In this document: piece by piece, positions 26,591 to 34,623 of the stretch
Numbering within the stretch: the stretch's first letter is position 1
Layout: each line of letters starts with the position of its first letter
Origin: Rufibacter psychrotolerans
GTDB taxonomy: Bacteria; Bacteroidota; Bacteroidia; Cytophagales; Hymenobacteraceae
Reading direction: 5' to 3'
DNA: 64,000 nt
NCBI RefSeq assembly: GCF_016924645.1
Contig: NZ_JAFFJV010000011.1
Location: forward strand, 310,001 to 374,000
The notes under the pieces: generated by a model
The model's input: only the letters and a program-made list of their open reading frames with translations
Databases searched by the model: none
What the model was told of the DNA's origin: nothing
Made by a program: the position numbers and the translations under genes

Positions 26591-26621
26591 GGAAAGCCTT
26601 CCCAGACGGGGAAGGCTTTCC
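26591..26621. terminator. Hairpin in the barrel/permease gap
   Basis: GGAAAGCCTTCCC, loop AGACG, then GGGAAGGCTTTCC: a strong 13-bp stem. Its direction is unclear because no long T run follows. It is one of three stacked structures between 26591 and 26715 in the 450-bp gap, which otherwise holds no gene. Confidence 0.55.
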
Positions 26622-26637
26622 GCGTTTCAGGGGGTGC

Positions 26638-26675
26638 CGTTTTAGGGGCGTTTTCCAGAAATCGGCCCAAAAACA
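26638..26675. repeat. Family A palindrome in the permease 3' region
   Basis: CCGTTTTAGGGGCGTTTT, CCAG, AAATCGGCCCAAAAAC. Imperfect copy located between two other hairpins downstream of the amino-acid permease gene. Confidence 0.55.
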
Positions 26676-26677
26676 AA

Positions 26678-26715
26678 GGCACCGCTGCCCTTTTTGTGAA
26701 AAGAACAGCGGTGCC
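26678..26715 (-). terminator. Terminator of the amino-acid permease gene
   Basis: GGCACCGCTG pairs with CAGCGGTGCC over an 18-base loop; on the minus strand the stem is followed by TTTGTTTTTG. It lies 24 bp past the permease stop codon. Confidence 0.75.
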
Positions 26716-26739
26716 TCCTGGGCAATCCCCTTTAGTAAG

Positions 26740-28206
26740 TTACTCTCCCAACTTTCTGAAGCGCTTGCCAAAGAGGTAATACACCGGAATGCCCACTCCC
26801 ACCAGGATCAGCCCCGGCCAGGAATAGTTGGGCTTGTAGATCAGGAGAATGGTGCAGATGAAGGTGGCCATGAGGATGTAGAGCGCGGGCAGCACTGGGT
26901 ACCCGATGGCCTTGTAGGGCCGGGGGGCGTCTGGCATGGTGCGACGCAGCACAAAAATGCCGGTAATGGTAAGGATGTAAAACAGCAGCACCGCAAAGAT
27001 CACGTAATCCAGCAGGTCTGAGTAACGGCCCGAAAGGCACAGAACGCTGGCCCACACGCACTGAATGGCCAGGGCCGCACCCGGTACGCCGTTTTTATTT
27101 AGCTTGGCCATGTTAGGGAAAAACAGCCCGTCTTTGGCCATGGCGTAGTACACGCGCGGCGCCGAAAGAATTACACCGTTGTTGCAGCCAAACGTGGAGA
27201 CCATGATGAGGAGGGCAATGGCGATGGTGGCCGGCGCGCCGCCAATCACCTCGGCCACGGCCGTGCCCACGCGGTCATTGCTGGCAAACTGCAGTCCGCG
27301 GCCCAGCGCATCGGTGGCTGTTGGATCGCCCTGCAGGGGCAAGATGGTGAGGTACACCACGTTGATCAGGACATACAGCACCGTCACAATGCCCGTGCCA
27401 ATAGCCATGCTCAGCACAATAGTGCGCTTGGGGTTCACAATCTCGTCGCCCGAGAAACCGATGTTGTTCCAGGCGTCGGAGGAGAAGAGCGACCCAATCA
27501 TGGCCGTGCCGATGCCCACCATGAGTGCCCACCCCGAAAGGGTGGTACGGGTGACGGTTCCGGTCTCCTTGTCCAGCACCACCGACTGGGCGTCCCAGAG
27601 GTTGGAGAAGTTCAGGTCCATCACCTCGGGGTTGGTGCCCAGCAGCAAGCCGAAGCCCAACAACGCGAATATGGCAATGATCTTGGTGCTCCCGAAGATG
27701 TTTTGGATAATGGTGCCGTTCTTCACGCCTTGCTGGTTCACCAGAGTGAGCAGCACAATGGAGGCAATGGCCAGCAGCTGCACCGAGGTGAACTGCAGAA
27801 AGCCCAGGTCCAGCAGCACGTTGTCTTCAGAGAACCAGGGCACCAGCACGCCGGTAAACCGGGCAAAGGCCACACCCACCGCGGCAATGGTGCCGCTCTG
27901 GATCACCAGGAAAAGGGTCCAGCCGTAGAGGAACGCCACCAGGGGACCGTACGACTCGCGCAGGTACACGTACTGGCCGCCGGCGCGGGGCATGAGGCTG
28001 GTCAGTTCGCCGTAGCTCAGGGCGCCGGCCAGGGTCATGAGGCCGGTAAGGGCCCACACCAGCAACAGGTATCCCGCACTGCCCACCGACCGACCGATGT
28101 CGGCAGACACAATAAAAATACCTGAACCAATCATGGAGCCGGCCACCAACATCACGGCATCAAATAACTTGATCTCGCGCTTAAATCCCGTAGAGGTTTC
28201 TGACAT
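26740..28206 (-). CDS. APC family amino acid permease
   Basis: A 488-residue inner-membrane transporter with about 12 helices. TM1 holds the substrate-binding break VAGSMIGSGIFIVSADIGR typical of the LAT/APC branch. TM2-3 text ALTGLMTLAGALSYGEL and MPRAGGQYVYLRESYGP is also a family hallmark, and GFSGDEIVNPKRTIVLSM precedes TM7. The C-terminus has two late helices (YILMATFICTILLIY, PGLILVGVGIPVYYLFG). The transported amino acid cannot be assigned. The gene is monocistronic with a strong terminator. Confidence 0.92.
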   Translation of the reverse strand: MSETSTGFKREIKLFDAVMLVAGSMIGSGIFIVSADIGRSVGSAGYLLLVWALTGLMTLAGALSYGELTSLMPRAGGQYVYLRESYGPLVAFLYGWTLFLVIQSGTIAAVGVAFARFTGVLVPWFSEDNVLLDLGFLQFTSVQLLAIASIVLLTLVNQQGVKNGTIIQNIFGSTKIIAIFALLGFGLLLGTNPEVMDLNFSNLWDAQSVVLDKETGTVTRTTLSGWALMVGIGTAMIGSLFSSDAWNNIGFSGDEIVNPKRTIVLSMAIGTGIVTVLYVLINVVYLTILPLQGDPTATDALGRGLQFASNDRVGTAVAEVIGGAPATIAIALLIMVSTFGCNNGVILSAPRVYYAMAKDGLFFPNMAKLNKNGVPGAALAIQCVWASVLCLSGRYSDLLDYVIFAVLLFYILTITGIFVLRRTMPDAPRPYKAIGYPVLPALYILMATFICTILLIYKPNYSWPGLILVGVGIPVYYLFGKRFRKLGE

Positions 28207-28308
28207 AGAATCTAATGGAAATGAAAGGATAAAGGGATTGGAAAGAAAAAGGAAAATGAAGAGCCTGTTTCGTAATACAAAATGCTAGAGGAGTCAACCG
28301 CTTGGTTA

Positions 28309-28475
28309 GTGTTCTCACCATAGCCGTCAGGCTAAGAAGAGGCATGCGTGCGACGTTCCAAGGAACGTCGCTACAGATTACCCGCGATTATGTAGCGACG
28401 TTCCCTGGAACGTCGTACCCCGGCAGGGGTAACAGGCGCATTATCCTCTTAGCCTGACGGCTAAGCTGAGAACAC
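28309..28475. repeat. 167-bp nested inverted-repeat element
   Basis: The outer arms GTGTTCTCA..CCGTCAGGCTAAGAAGAGG (28309-28342) and CCTCTTAGCCTGACGG..TGAGAACAC (28445-28475) are near-exact complements. Inside lie two copies of a GCGACGTTCC-NN-GGAACGTCG palindrome (28349-28371 and 28394-28416) that are complementary to each other as well as to themselves, so the whole unit can fold into a large symmetric structure. It lies upstream of the permease gene and contains no gene. It is unrelated to family A. Confidence 0.7.
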
Positions 28476-28620
28476 CGCCAATCCAAACGCAGGCACCTTT
28501 GCTTTGCTGGTGAAAACATGCAGAAAGGACAGGGCCTCTTTAAACAAATTCGAAGTAAAAAGAAAAGGCGAAGACCAGGTCTCCGCACATTTCTGGGTGG
28601 TTACGTGAAAGTACGGCCAG
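28476..28620. other. Short gap before the CDGSH gene 3' end
   Basis: No gene or clear hairpin is seen between the nested repeat and the CDGSH stop codon. The frame at 28518-28730 on the plus strand is antisense to the CDGSH gene and rich in Arg; it is probably not coding. Confidence 0.35.
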
Positions 28621-28842
28621 CTACACCTTGCGGGGCGGCAAGTCAAAGGCAACGGCGTTGTGCTCAAAATGGCCCTTGTGCGAACCGTCGCAGAACGGCT
28701 TGTTCTTGGAAAGGCCGCAGCGGCAGATAGACACCACCTCGCGGCCTTGCAGGTTGTACTCGTTGCCCTGCGGGTCTACTATGTAAAACTCGCCCTCAAT
28801 CTTAAGCGAGCCGTTGTTGTTCACGGTTATTTTGGTTTTCAT
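28621..28842 (-). CDS. CDGSH iron-sulfur domain protein
   Basis: 73 residues from the ATG at 28842 (MKTKITVNNNGSLKIEG). The C-terminal half holds the complete 2Fe-2S motif, CRCGLSKNKPFCDGSHKGH, with three Cys and one His as cluster ligands. The N-terminal half is a small beta domain (EGEFYIVDPQGNEYNLQG) common in Bacteroidota members. MitoNEET-type proteins carry redox-active, pH-labile clusters; the bacterial role is unknown. A longer frame to 28968 adds residues from a Phe/Pro-rich region without similarity. No membrane anchor. Confidence 0.92.
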   Translation of the reverse strand: MKTKITVNNNGSLKIEGEFYIVDPQGNEYNLQGREVVSICRCGLSKNKPFCDGSHKGHFEHNAVAFDLPPRKV

Positions 28843-29022
28843 GCTGTTTTCAAAAAAATAAAGGTAAAACGGTAAGGGAAAAAGAGGCGCGCCAAACCCG
28901 GAACCTGGCCCTAAAACGCAGAAAGGGGATTCGCCTCGTTTCAAAGATAAAGCTTTTGCCGAAAGCATAATACGCCTGCGGGTGATTCTGGGCAGTTCAG
29001 AAAAGTTCTAAAGAAATTTCCG

Positions 29023-29138
29023 GCGGGGTGGTGGAGCCTGAGGCAGCAGAGCCTCAGGCGGTTATTAATGGGTGCGGACGCCTGGGCAGCCGCCGAATTA
29101 ACCCACCCCGCACGGCCTGCGTACTTATACCCATAAGT
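29023..29138. other. Structured region in the leader of the OmpA-like gene
   Basis: Outer arms GCGGGGTGG (29023-29031) and CCACCCCGC (29103-29111) enclose an exact hairpin GCCTGAGGC-AGCAGA-GCCTCAGGC (29036-29059) and a second pairing GGTTATTAAT/AATTAACC. A further exact hairpin ACTTAT-ACCC-ATAAGT is at 29123-29138. The set could form a multi-branched RNA in the leader of the gene starting at 29181, or be a repeat element. The rest of the 338-bp gap shows nothing clear. Confidence 0.5.
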
Positions 29139-29180
29139 AAACGTTATAGAGTGCAAACGTGCGTAACCTAACCCACTACT

Positions 29181-30026
29181 ATGAAAAACCAACTTTTTAC
29201 CCAAGTCTTGGCCGCGTGCCTTGCCATGGGGGTACTAGGCTCTTGTGTCTCCTCCAAAAAATATAAGGCCGCCCTGGCCGAAAACCGGTCCCTGGTGGTG
29301 CTCCAGGACGAGCTCACCCGCCAGAAAGCCGAACTGGAGAGCGAGCGGGCCCGCCTGCAGCAAGACAAAGAACGCCTGAACCAGGAGAAGGCCGACCTGG
29401 CCGCCGAGAAAGCCTCCACCGAGGCCTCGCTCAGAACCAACCTCAACAACACCAGCAAACAGGTAGACAAACTCAGCGCCGACCTGCAGGCCCGCGAAGC
29501 ACGCCTGGCCGAGATGCAGCGTATCCTGGACGAGAAAGACCGGGCCGTGAACAACCTGCGCAAGGTGGTGAGCAACGCCCTGCTGGGCTTCAAGGCCTCT
29601 GACCTTACGGTAGACGTGCGCAACGGAAAAGTGTACGTGTCTCTGTCTAACCAACTGCTGTTCAAATCGGGCTCCACCAAGGTAGATGCCCAGGGGCAGG
29701 AAGCCCTCAAGAAATTGGCCACCGTGCTGCAGAACCAGCCAGACGTGAACGTGGTGGTAGAAGGCCACACCGATGACGTGCCCGTGGCCAAAGGCACCGT
29801 GGGCATGCAGGACAACTGGGACCTGAGCGTCTTGCGGGCCACCGAGATCACCCGCATCCTCACCGAAGCCGGGGTAGCACCGCAGCGCGTCACGCCCTCG
29901 GGCCGGTCTAAGTACGTGCCGGTAGACCCCAGCACCACCGCCGACGCCCGCCAGAAAAACCGCCGCACCGAGATCATCCTCACGCCTAAGTTAGACGAGC
30001 TTTTCCAGATCCTGGAGCAGAACTAG
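29181..30026 (+). CDS. OmpA family lipoprotein with coiled-coil stalk
   Basis: A 281-residue outer-membrane lipoprotein. The signal peptide ends at VLGSC. Residues about 30-135 form one long charged coiled coil (repeated LEAE/ERARLQQDKERL type heptads). The OmpA C-terminal peptidoglycan-binding domain follows: VEGHTDDVPVAKG, NWDLSVLRATEITRIL, and ADARQKNRRTEIIL with the NRR Arg that contacts diaminopimelate. This lipid anchor-stalk-OmpA order fits a spacer tying the outer membrane to the wall, like Pal. The 5' leader contains a potential folded element (29023-29138). Confidence 0.92.
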   Translation: MKNQLFTQVLAACLAMGVLGSCVSSKKYKAALAENRSLVVLQDELTRQKAELESERARLQQDKERLNQEKADLAAEKASTEASLRTNLNNTSKQVDKLSADLQAREARLAEMQRILDEKDRAVNNLRKVVSNALLGFKASDLTVDVRNGKVYVSLSNQLLFKSGSTKVDAQGQEALKKLATVLQNQPDVNVVVEGHTDDVPVAKGTVGMQDNWDLSVLRATEITRILTEAGVAPQRVTPSGRSKYVPVDPSTTADARQKNRRTEIILTPKLDELFQILEQN

Positions 30027-30081
30027 CCTCGGCGTAGCCAACGGTGCACCAGACAAGAAAGGCCGTTCATCCGGCATAAGT

Positions 30082-30307
30082 GGCAACCCACCCCTTGCCC
30101 CTTCCAGGAGGGGAATGTTCTAAAAGAGTAGCAGGCAAAACTCCTCAATGGGGAGGTGTTTGGCAGATGTAGCAGGAAAACTTCCTCCGCCAGGACGTAA
30201 TCTGTTCTACAGAAATGGCAGGCAAAGTCCTCAACCACTAGGGGGAGAGTCCTGCACCTGTAGCAGGTAAAAGTCCCCTCCCGGGAGGGGCAAGGGGGTG
30301 GGTTGCC
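30082..30307. repeat. 226-bp inverted-repeat element with internal tandem units
   Basis: Left arm 30082-30114 (GGCAACCCACCCCTTGCCCC...AGGAGGGGA) and right arm 30274-30307 (TCCCCTCC...GGGCAAGGGGGTGGGTTGCC) are near-exact complements over about 33 bp. Between them the motif GTAGCAGGNAAAANTCCTC recurs, diverged, about every 42-47 bp at 30127, 30169, 30216 and 30260. No gene is present in the 509-bp gap. It resembles a non-autonomous element. CCCCTCC-type arms are, from general knowledge, frequent in Bacteroidota intergenic repeats. Confidence 0.7.
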
Positions 30308-30330
30308 AGCAACTCCTTCACTGGCTCTAC

Positions 30331-30377
30331 AAACAGCCCGGCCTGGCCAGACACGGTCTTGCCAGGCCGGGCTGTTT
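30331..30377. terminator. Hairpin between the repeat element and the next gene
   Basis: AAACAGCCCGGCCTGGC, loop CAGACACGGTCTT, then GCCAGGCCGGGCTGTTT. A strong 17-bp stem; it may end transcription from the OmpA gene side. Confidence 0.6.
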
Positions 30378-30535
30378 AGGGGCTCTTTTTCCAGAATAAG
30401 GGCCAAAGCAGCAACTAAGGCACTGGCCGCATGACCGATGGTTTCTGGCGTTGTTCTTGCTGTAGACCACCTGTCGCCTTGCCGGAAAAATAGTACCTTT
30501 GGCCAGGCAACCCACAACCCTTTATTAGACAAACC

Positions 30536-31213
30536 ATGCAAAAAGGCAAGCTATTGGCGCTCCTGCTGGGACTTAGTGCTACTTTCGGTCCCGTAGCCTG
30601 GGCGCAGGAGCACACCCAGGAGAAAACCACCACCGCCCCGGCCCGCGAAGGCCAGGAGTCTGGCGTGGAGCAGGACCTGCGTACCTTCAAAGAGTGGGTG
30701 CGTGCCCAGTCAGACAAGGTTTCTACCACCACCCGGGCAGAGTGGCCCACCATTAAGAGCGATTTCGCCCGCCAGGCGAACAAGATTGAAAACAGCTTCC
30801 ACAACCTGTCTGAGAGTTCGAAGCGGGAGTTCCTGGAGCTGAAAACCCGGTTCCAGGAGTTGGAGTCCAGGCCCATGGCCGATGAGGTGCCCCTGCAGGC
30901 CGAGGAAGTGCGGCTACGCGAGAAAGAGCTGCTGGGGTCCTTCGGGAACGTGCAGAACATCAGCGCCATTCACATGCGCGAAGCCTACATCCGGTTCATG
31001 CAGAACGTGCGGGCCAAGCGCCAGAACTGGACCTCGCGCGACTGGGACTACGCCGACTATATCTTGCAGAACCTGGGCAAGCGCAAGGCGGCCGTAGAGG
31101 AGAAACTCACCACCCTGGACGAGATCAAGATCAGAACCCTCATTGGGGAGTTCCACACGCTCCGCTCGGGCCAGGAGTTCAAAGAAAGCCAGAGAGCTAA
31201 AAAGCAGAAGTAG
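30536..31213 (+). CDS. Secreted helical protein, paralogue of the 22060-22725 product
   Basis: 225 residues. A signal peptide ends in VAWAQE; there is no lipobox Cys, so it is free in the periplasm, unlike its lipidated paralogue. The rest is charged amphipathic helix. Conserved text shared by the two: EQDLRTFKEWV / EEDLAEFRAWI, MREAYIRFMQNVRAKRQNW, DWDYADYILQNLGKRK and LIGEFHTLRSGQEFKE. The -7 promoter box TACCTTTG is at 30494-30501, 35 bp upstream of the ATG. I do not recognise the family. A membrane-bound and a soluble form suggest partner proteins or duplication with change of location. Confidence 0.75.
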   Translation: MQKGKLLALLLGLSATFGPVAWAQEHTQEKTTTAPAREGQESGVEQDLRTFKEWVRAQSDKVSTTTRAEWPTIKSDFARQANKIENSFHNLSESSKREFLELKTRFQELESRPMADEVPLQAEEVRLREKELLGSFGNVQNISAIHMREAYIRFMQNVRAKRQNWTSRDWDYADYILQNLGKRKAAVEEKLTTLDEIKIRTLIGEFHTLRSGQEFKESQRAKKQK

Positions 31214-31245
31214 CTTTTCAAAGGCTCAGCTTAGGCCTACATAGC

Positions 31246-31295
31246 AGAGTCCGTTTCGGGGCTGTTTTTTCGTAAACAGCCTTGAAACGGACTCT
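31246..31295. terminator. 50-bp family A palindrome, bidirectional terminator
   Basis: AGAGTCCGTTTCGGGGCTGT, TTTTTCGT, AAACAGCCTTGAAACGGACT then CT. It lies between the stop codons of two convergent genes (31213 and 31323) and can serve both. Confidence 0.7.
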
Positions 31296-31322
31296 CTTGC
31301 TTGAGGCCTTGCAAATGGCAGG

Positions 31323-31607
31323 TTATTGCTGTTGGGTGCTGTCGCCCAGCACCTGGTTTTGGGTGGTTCTGGAGTTAGAGGTGTTCTGCTCACCGCGGGA
31401 CTGGGAGTTGCCCACCCGGGTCTGGGTTTTCTCAGTGGCCCCGGCGCCGGTGGTGTCATTCTGGTTGGGGTTCACAATGCCCGTCTGGTTGCCGTCCATC
31501 TGTTCAGACTCGGTGCTCACCGAAGTGGTGTTTTTCCCGGTTTGGGAGTCGCAGGCCATGAAGCCGGTCATGCCCGCTATTGCCAAGATCATCAATAGCT
31601 TTTTCAT
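31323..31607 (-). CDS. Small hypothetical lipoprotein (94 aa)
   Basis: 94 residues. A clear signal peptide with lipobox (ILAIAGMTGFMAC) is followed by a disordered, Ser/Thr/Gln/Asn-rich tail (NQNDTTGAGATEK, NSRTTQNQVLGD) with no domain. Anchoring to a membrane by the lipid is expected. It is alone between a bidirectional terminator and a 347-bp gap. Codon use looks like the neighbours' and the start is unambiguous. Function unknown. Confidence 0.7.
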   Translation of the reverse strand: MKKLLMILAIAGMTGFMACDSQTGKNTTSVSTESEQMDGNQTGIVNPNQNDTTGAGATEKTQTRVGNSQSRGEQNTSNSRTTQNQVLGDSTQQQ

Positions 31608-31751
31608 AGTAAGTGGTTTTATTGCGCTGTTTCAGCTTCTCTTAACTGCTAAACCCGGTAAAAAGTTATGGAACCAGCGGCTGAAGGGGGTACTACCCCT
31701 AAAAGAACCCATGCGGGAGGCTGCGCAGGCAGATGTCACTTTGCCGGGATG

Positions 31752-31789
31752 CGTTTTGGGGGCGATTTCCGGAAGAAGGCCCCAAAACG
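31752..31789. repeat. Family A palindrome upstream of the PIG-L gene
   Basis: CGTTTTGGGGGCGATTT, CCGG, AAGAAGGCCCCAAAACG. It lies in the 347-bp gap between divergent genes, not at a gene end, so terminator function is not obvious here. A second hairpin, GGGATGCTGGCGG paired with CCGCCGGCATCCC, occurs at 31892-31926 just before the PIG-L start. Confidence 0.6.
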
Positions 31790-31954
31790 AGCCGGGTGGC
31801 CAGTAGCTCGCCCAGCAGACTGTTTGTCCAAAACCCTGTAAAACCCGGTGCCAGGTTCCTCACTTGAAGTAAAAATCCATAGCTTTACCGTGGGATGCTG
31901 GCGGGGTCAACCGCCGCCGGCATCCCGCTTACCCTTGAACCTCTATTCACTGAT

Positions 31955-34447
31955 ATGACCTCTGTACGTGCTCTGGTGGCCGCCCTGCTTCTGGCAAGTG
32001 GGGTAGGAGTTTCCGCCGCAAAAGCGCAGGCCCCCCGTAAACCCAATGCCGCCGACATCAGGTTGGCGCTGGAGAAACTGAACGTGCTGGGCAGCGTGCT
32101 CTACCTGGCCGCCCACCCCGATGACGAGAACACCCGCCTCATCGCCTACCTGGCCAACGAGCGCAAGTTCCGGACCGGCTACCTGTCGCTCACCCGCGGC
32201 GATGGCGGCCAGAACCTCATCGGCCCTGAGATTAGGGAAGAGTTGGGCATCATCCGCACGCAGGAGCTGCTGCAGGCCCGCCGGGTAGACGGCGGCGAGC
32301 AGTTCTTCAGCCGCGCCAATGACTTCGGCTTTTCCAAGAACCCCACCGAGACCTTCAACATCTGGAACAAAGAGCAGGTGCTGGCCGATGCCGTCTGGGT
32401 AATCCGCAAGTTCCGGCCCGATGTGATCATTACCCGGTTTTCGCCCCAGCCCGGCGGCACGCACGGACACCACACCGCCTCGGCCATGATCGCCCTGGAG
32501 GCCTTTGATGCCGCCGCAGACCCCAAGCGCTTCCCCGAGCAACTCACCACCGTGGAGCCCTGGCAGCCCAAACGCCTGGTCTGGAACACCTCCTCGTTCT
32601 TCTACGGCCAGGGCCAGAAGTTTGACCCCTCAGACAAACTCATGGTAGATGCGGGTTTGTACAATGCCTTGCTGGGCCGCTCGTACCCCGAGGTGGCGGC
32701 CCAAAGCCGGAGCATGCACAAAAGCCAGGGCTTTGGCAGCAGCGGCACCCGCGGCGAGGCCATAGAGTACTTTGAGTTCCTGAAGGGCGAAAAGGCCCAA
32801 AAAGATGTGCTGGAAGGCGTGCCCACCACGTGGAACCGGGTGCCCGGCAGCGCCGAGATAGCCAAATTGCTCCAGCAGGCCCTCAAAGGGTATGAGGCGG
32901 CCAATCCGGCGGCCTCGGTGCCGGTGCTGCTCAAGGCCCACGCGGCCCTGGCCAAACTCCCAACCTCTTACTGGAAGACCGTGAAGCAGCAGGAGCTGCA
33001 GGACGTGCTCAAAGCCTGCCTGGGCCTGTACCTGGAGGCCACCTCCACCCGCGACTTCACCGTAACCCCCGGTCAGCCCGTGACCCTGCAATTGGAGGCG
33101 GTAAACCGGTCGGCGGTGCCCGTGTCGCTCACCAGGGTGGAGTACCTGTTCGCCAAAAAAGACACCACGCTGGCCCAGCAGCTGGAGCTGAACAAGCCCT
33201 GGCTGGTGCGTACCTCGGTGGAACTGCCCCTGGCCACGCCTTACTCGCAGCCCTACTGGCTGCAGGTGCCCAGCTCAAACGGCATGTTCCGGGTAGATGA
33301 TCCGGCCCTCATTGGCCTGCCCCAGAACCCGGCAGCGGCGCAGGTGCGCCTGCACCTCACGGTACAGGGGCAGCCGTTCCAGTTTACCGTGCCGGTGGTC
33401 TACAAGCGCACCGATCCGGTGGAGGGCGAGCAGTACCGCCCCTTTGAGGTTACGCCGCCGGTGTTCGTGAACCTAACCGAGAAAGTATACGTCTTTGCCG
33501 ATGCCCAACCCAAGCCCGTGACGCTGCGCGTGCGCGCCGGACAAGACCAGGTGGAAGGACAGGTAGCCCTGCGCCTGCCGGAAGGCTGGCGCTCTGAGCC
33601 GGCCTCGGCCCCGGTGAAGCTGGCCCAGAAAGGCGAGGAGCAGAGCTTTACGTTTCAATTGTATCCGGGCGGCGCCCAGACCGAGAGCACCATCAGCGCC
33701 GCGGTGACCACCCGGGGCAGAACCTACACCCAGGGACTCAAAACCATCAACTACCCGCACATTCCGGCGCAAACCCTGTTCCCCGAGGCCGAGGCCAAAG
33801 CCGTGAAGCTAGACCTGAAGCGCAAGGGGCAGCGCATTGGCTACCTCATGGGCGCCGGGGACGAGGTGCCCGCCAGTCTGCAGCAGATTGGCTATGCGGT
33901 GGACATGCTGCAGGTGAACGACCTTACGGCGGCCGCTTTGCAGAAGTACGATGCCGTGGTAACCGGGGTAAGGGCCTACAATACCCTGGAGCGCCTCAGG
34001 TTTCAGCAGCCGCAACTGATGGAGTACGTGCGCAACGGCGGCACCCTGGTGGTGCAGTACAACGTGAGCAACGGGTTGGTCACCTCCAACCTGGGGCCGT
34101 ACCCCATCAAACTCTCCAGTGACCGCGTGACCGTGGAAGACGCCGAGGTGCGGTTCCTCAAGCCCAACCACCCGGTGCTGAACACGCCCAACAAGATCAC
34201 CGAGCAGGATTTCAGGGGTTGGGTGCAGGAGCGCGGCCTGTATTTCCCGGGCCAGTGGGCCCCGGAGTACGAGGCCATCCTTTCCTCCAATGACCCCGGC
34301 GAAACCCCCAAGGACAGCGGCTTGCTGGTGGCCAGGTACGGCAAAGGCCATTTTGTGTACACCGGGTATTCGTTCTTTCGGGAGCTACCGGCCGGCGTGC
34401 CCGGGGCGTACCGCTTGTTCGTGAACCTGCTTTCGCTGGGGAAATAG
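31955..34447 (+). CDS. Large secreted PIG-L (LmbE-like) family deacetylase
   Basis: About 830 residues from the ATG at 31955 (MTSVRALVAALLL), which gives a proper signal peptide ending AAKAQ; the ATG at 31895 would bury it. The PIG-L domain has the zinc motif AHPDDE (about 53-58), RGDGGQNLIGPE, and the third ligand in HGHH (about 169). The rest holds beta-sandwich domains and a C-terminal Rossmann-like segment (YDAVVTGVRAYNTLERL, GGTLVVQYN). PIG-L enzymes remove acetyl groups from N-acetylglucosamine derivatives. The large exported form is typical of Bacteroidota. An SSS symporter unit follows 176 bp downstream, a frequent neighbour, suggesting uptake of the product. Confidence 0.9.
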   Translation: MTSVRALVAALLLASGVGVSAAKAQAPRKPNAADIRLALEKLNVLGSVLYLAAHPDDENTRLIAYLANERKFRTGYLSLTRGDGGQNLIGPEIREELGIIRTQELLQARRVDGGEQFFSRANDFGFSKNPTETFNIWNKEQVLADAVWVIRKFRPDVIITRFSPQPGGTHGHHTASAMIALEAFDAAADPKRFPEQLTTVEPWQPKRLVWNTSSFFYGQGQKFDPSDKLMVDAGLYNALLGRSYPEVAAQSRSMHKSQGFGSSGTRGEAIEYFEFLKGEKAQKDVLEGVPTTWNRVPGSAEIAKLLQQALKGYEAANPAASVPVLLKAHAALAKLPTSYWKTVKQQELQDVLKACLGLYLEATSTRDFTVTPGQPVTLQLEAVNRSAVPVSLTRVEYLFAKKDTTLAQQLELNKPWLVRTSVELPLATPYSQPYWLQVPSSNGMFRVDDPALIGLPQNPAAAQVRLHLTVQGQPFQFTVPVVYKRTDPVEGEQYRPFEVTPPVFVNLTEKVYVFADAQPKPVTLRVRAGQDQVEGQVALRLPEGWRSEPASAPVKLAQKGEEQSFTFQLYPGGAQTESTISAAVTTRGRTYTQGLKTINYPHIPAQTLFPEAEAKAVKLDLKRKGQRIGYLMGAGDEVPASLQQIGYAVDMLQVNDLTAAALQKYDAVVTGVRAYNTLERLRFQQPQLMEYVRNGGTLVVQYNVSNGLVTSNLGPYPIKLSSDRVTVEDAEVRFLKPNHPVLNTPNKITEQDFRGWVQERGLYFPGQWAPEYEAILSSNDPGETPKDSGLLVARYGKGHFVYTGYSFFRELPAGVPGAYRLFVNLLSLGK

Positions 34448-34448
34448 C

Positions 34449-34485
34449 GTTTCGGGGCTGTTTTACTGAAAACGGCCCCGAAACC
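34449..34485 (+). terminator. Family A palindrome after the PIG-L gene
   Basis: CGTTTCGGGGCTGTTTT, ACTG, AAAACGGCCCCGAAAC. A 16-bp stem starting one base after the PIG-L stop codon. It separates the deacetylase gene from the symporter operon. Confidence 0.65.
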
Positions 34486-34623
34486 CTGTTTCACCTCATC
34501 CATCGGCAGTACCAAGGAGGCCACCTCCAGGTTGGTGGCAATAAATCCGCCGGGTTTGACCGTTATATCCGTAACTGCCCGCTTCTCTAGTACCATCTAA
34601 CCACCGTTTCTACCCAGTTTTCT

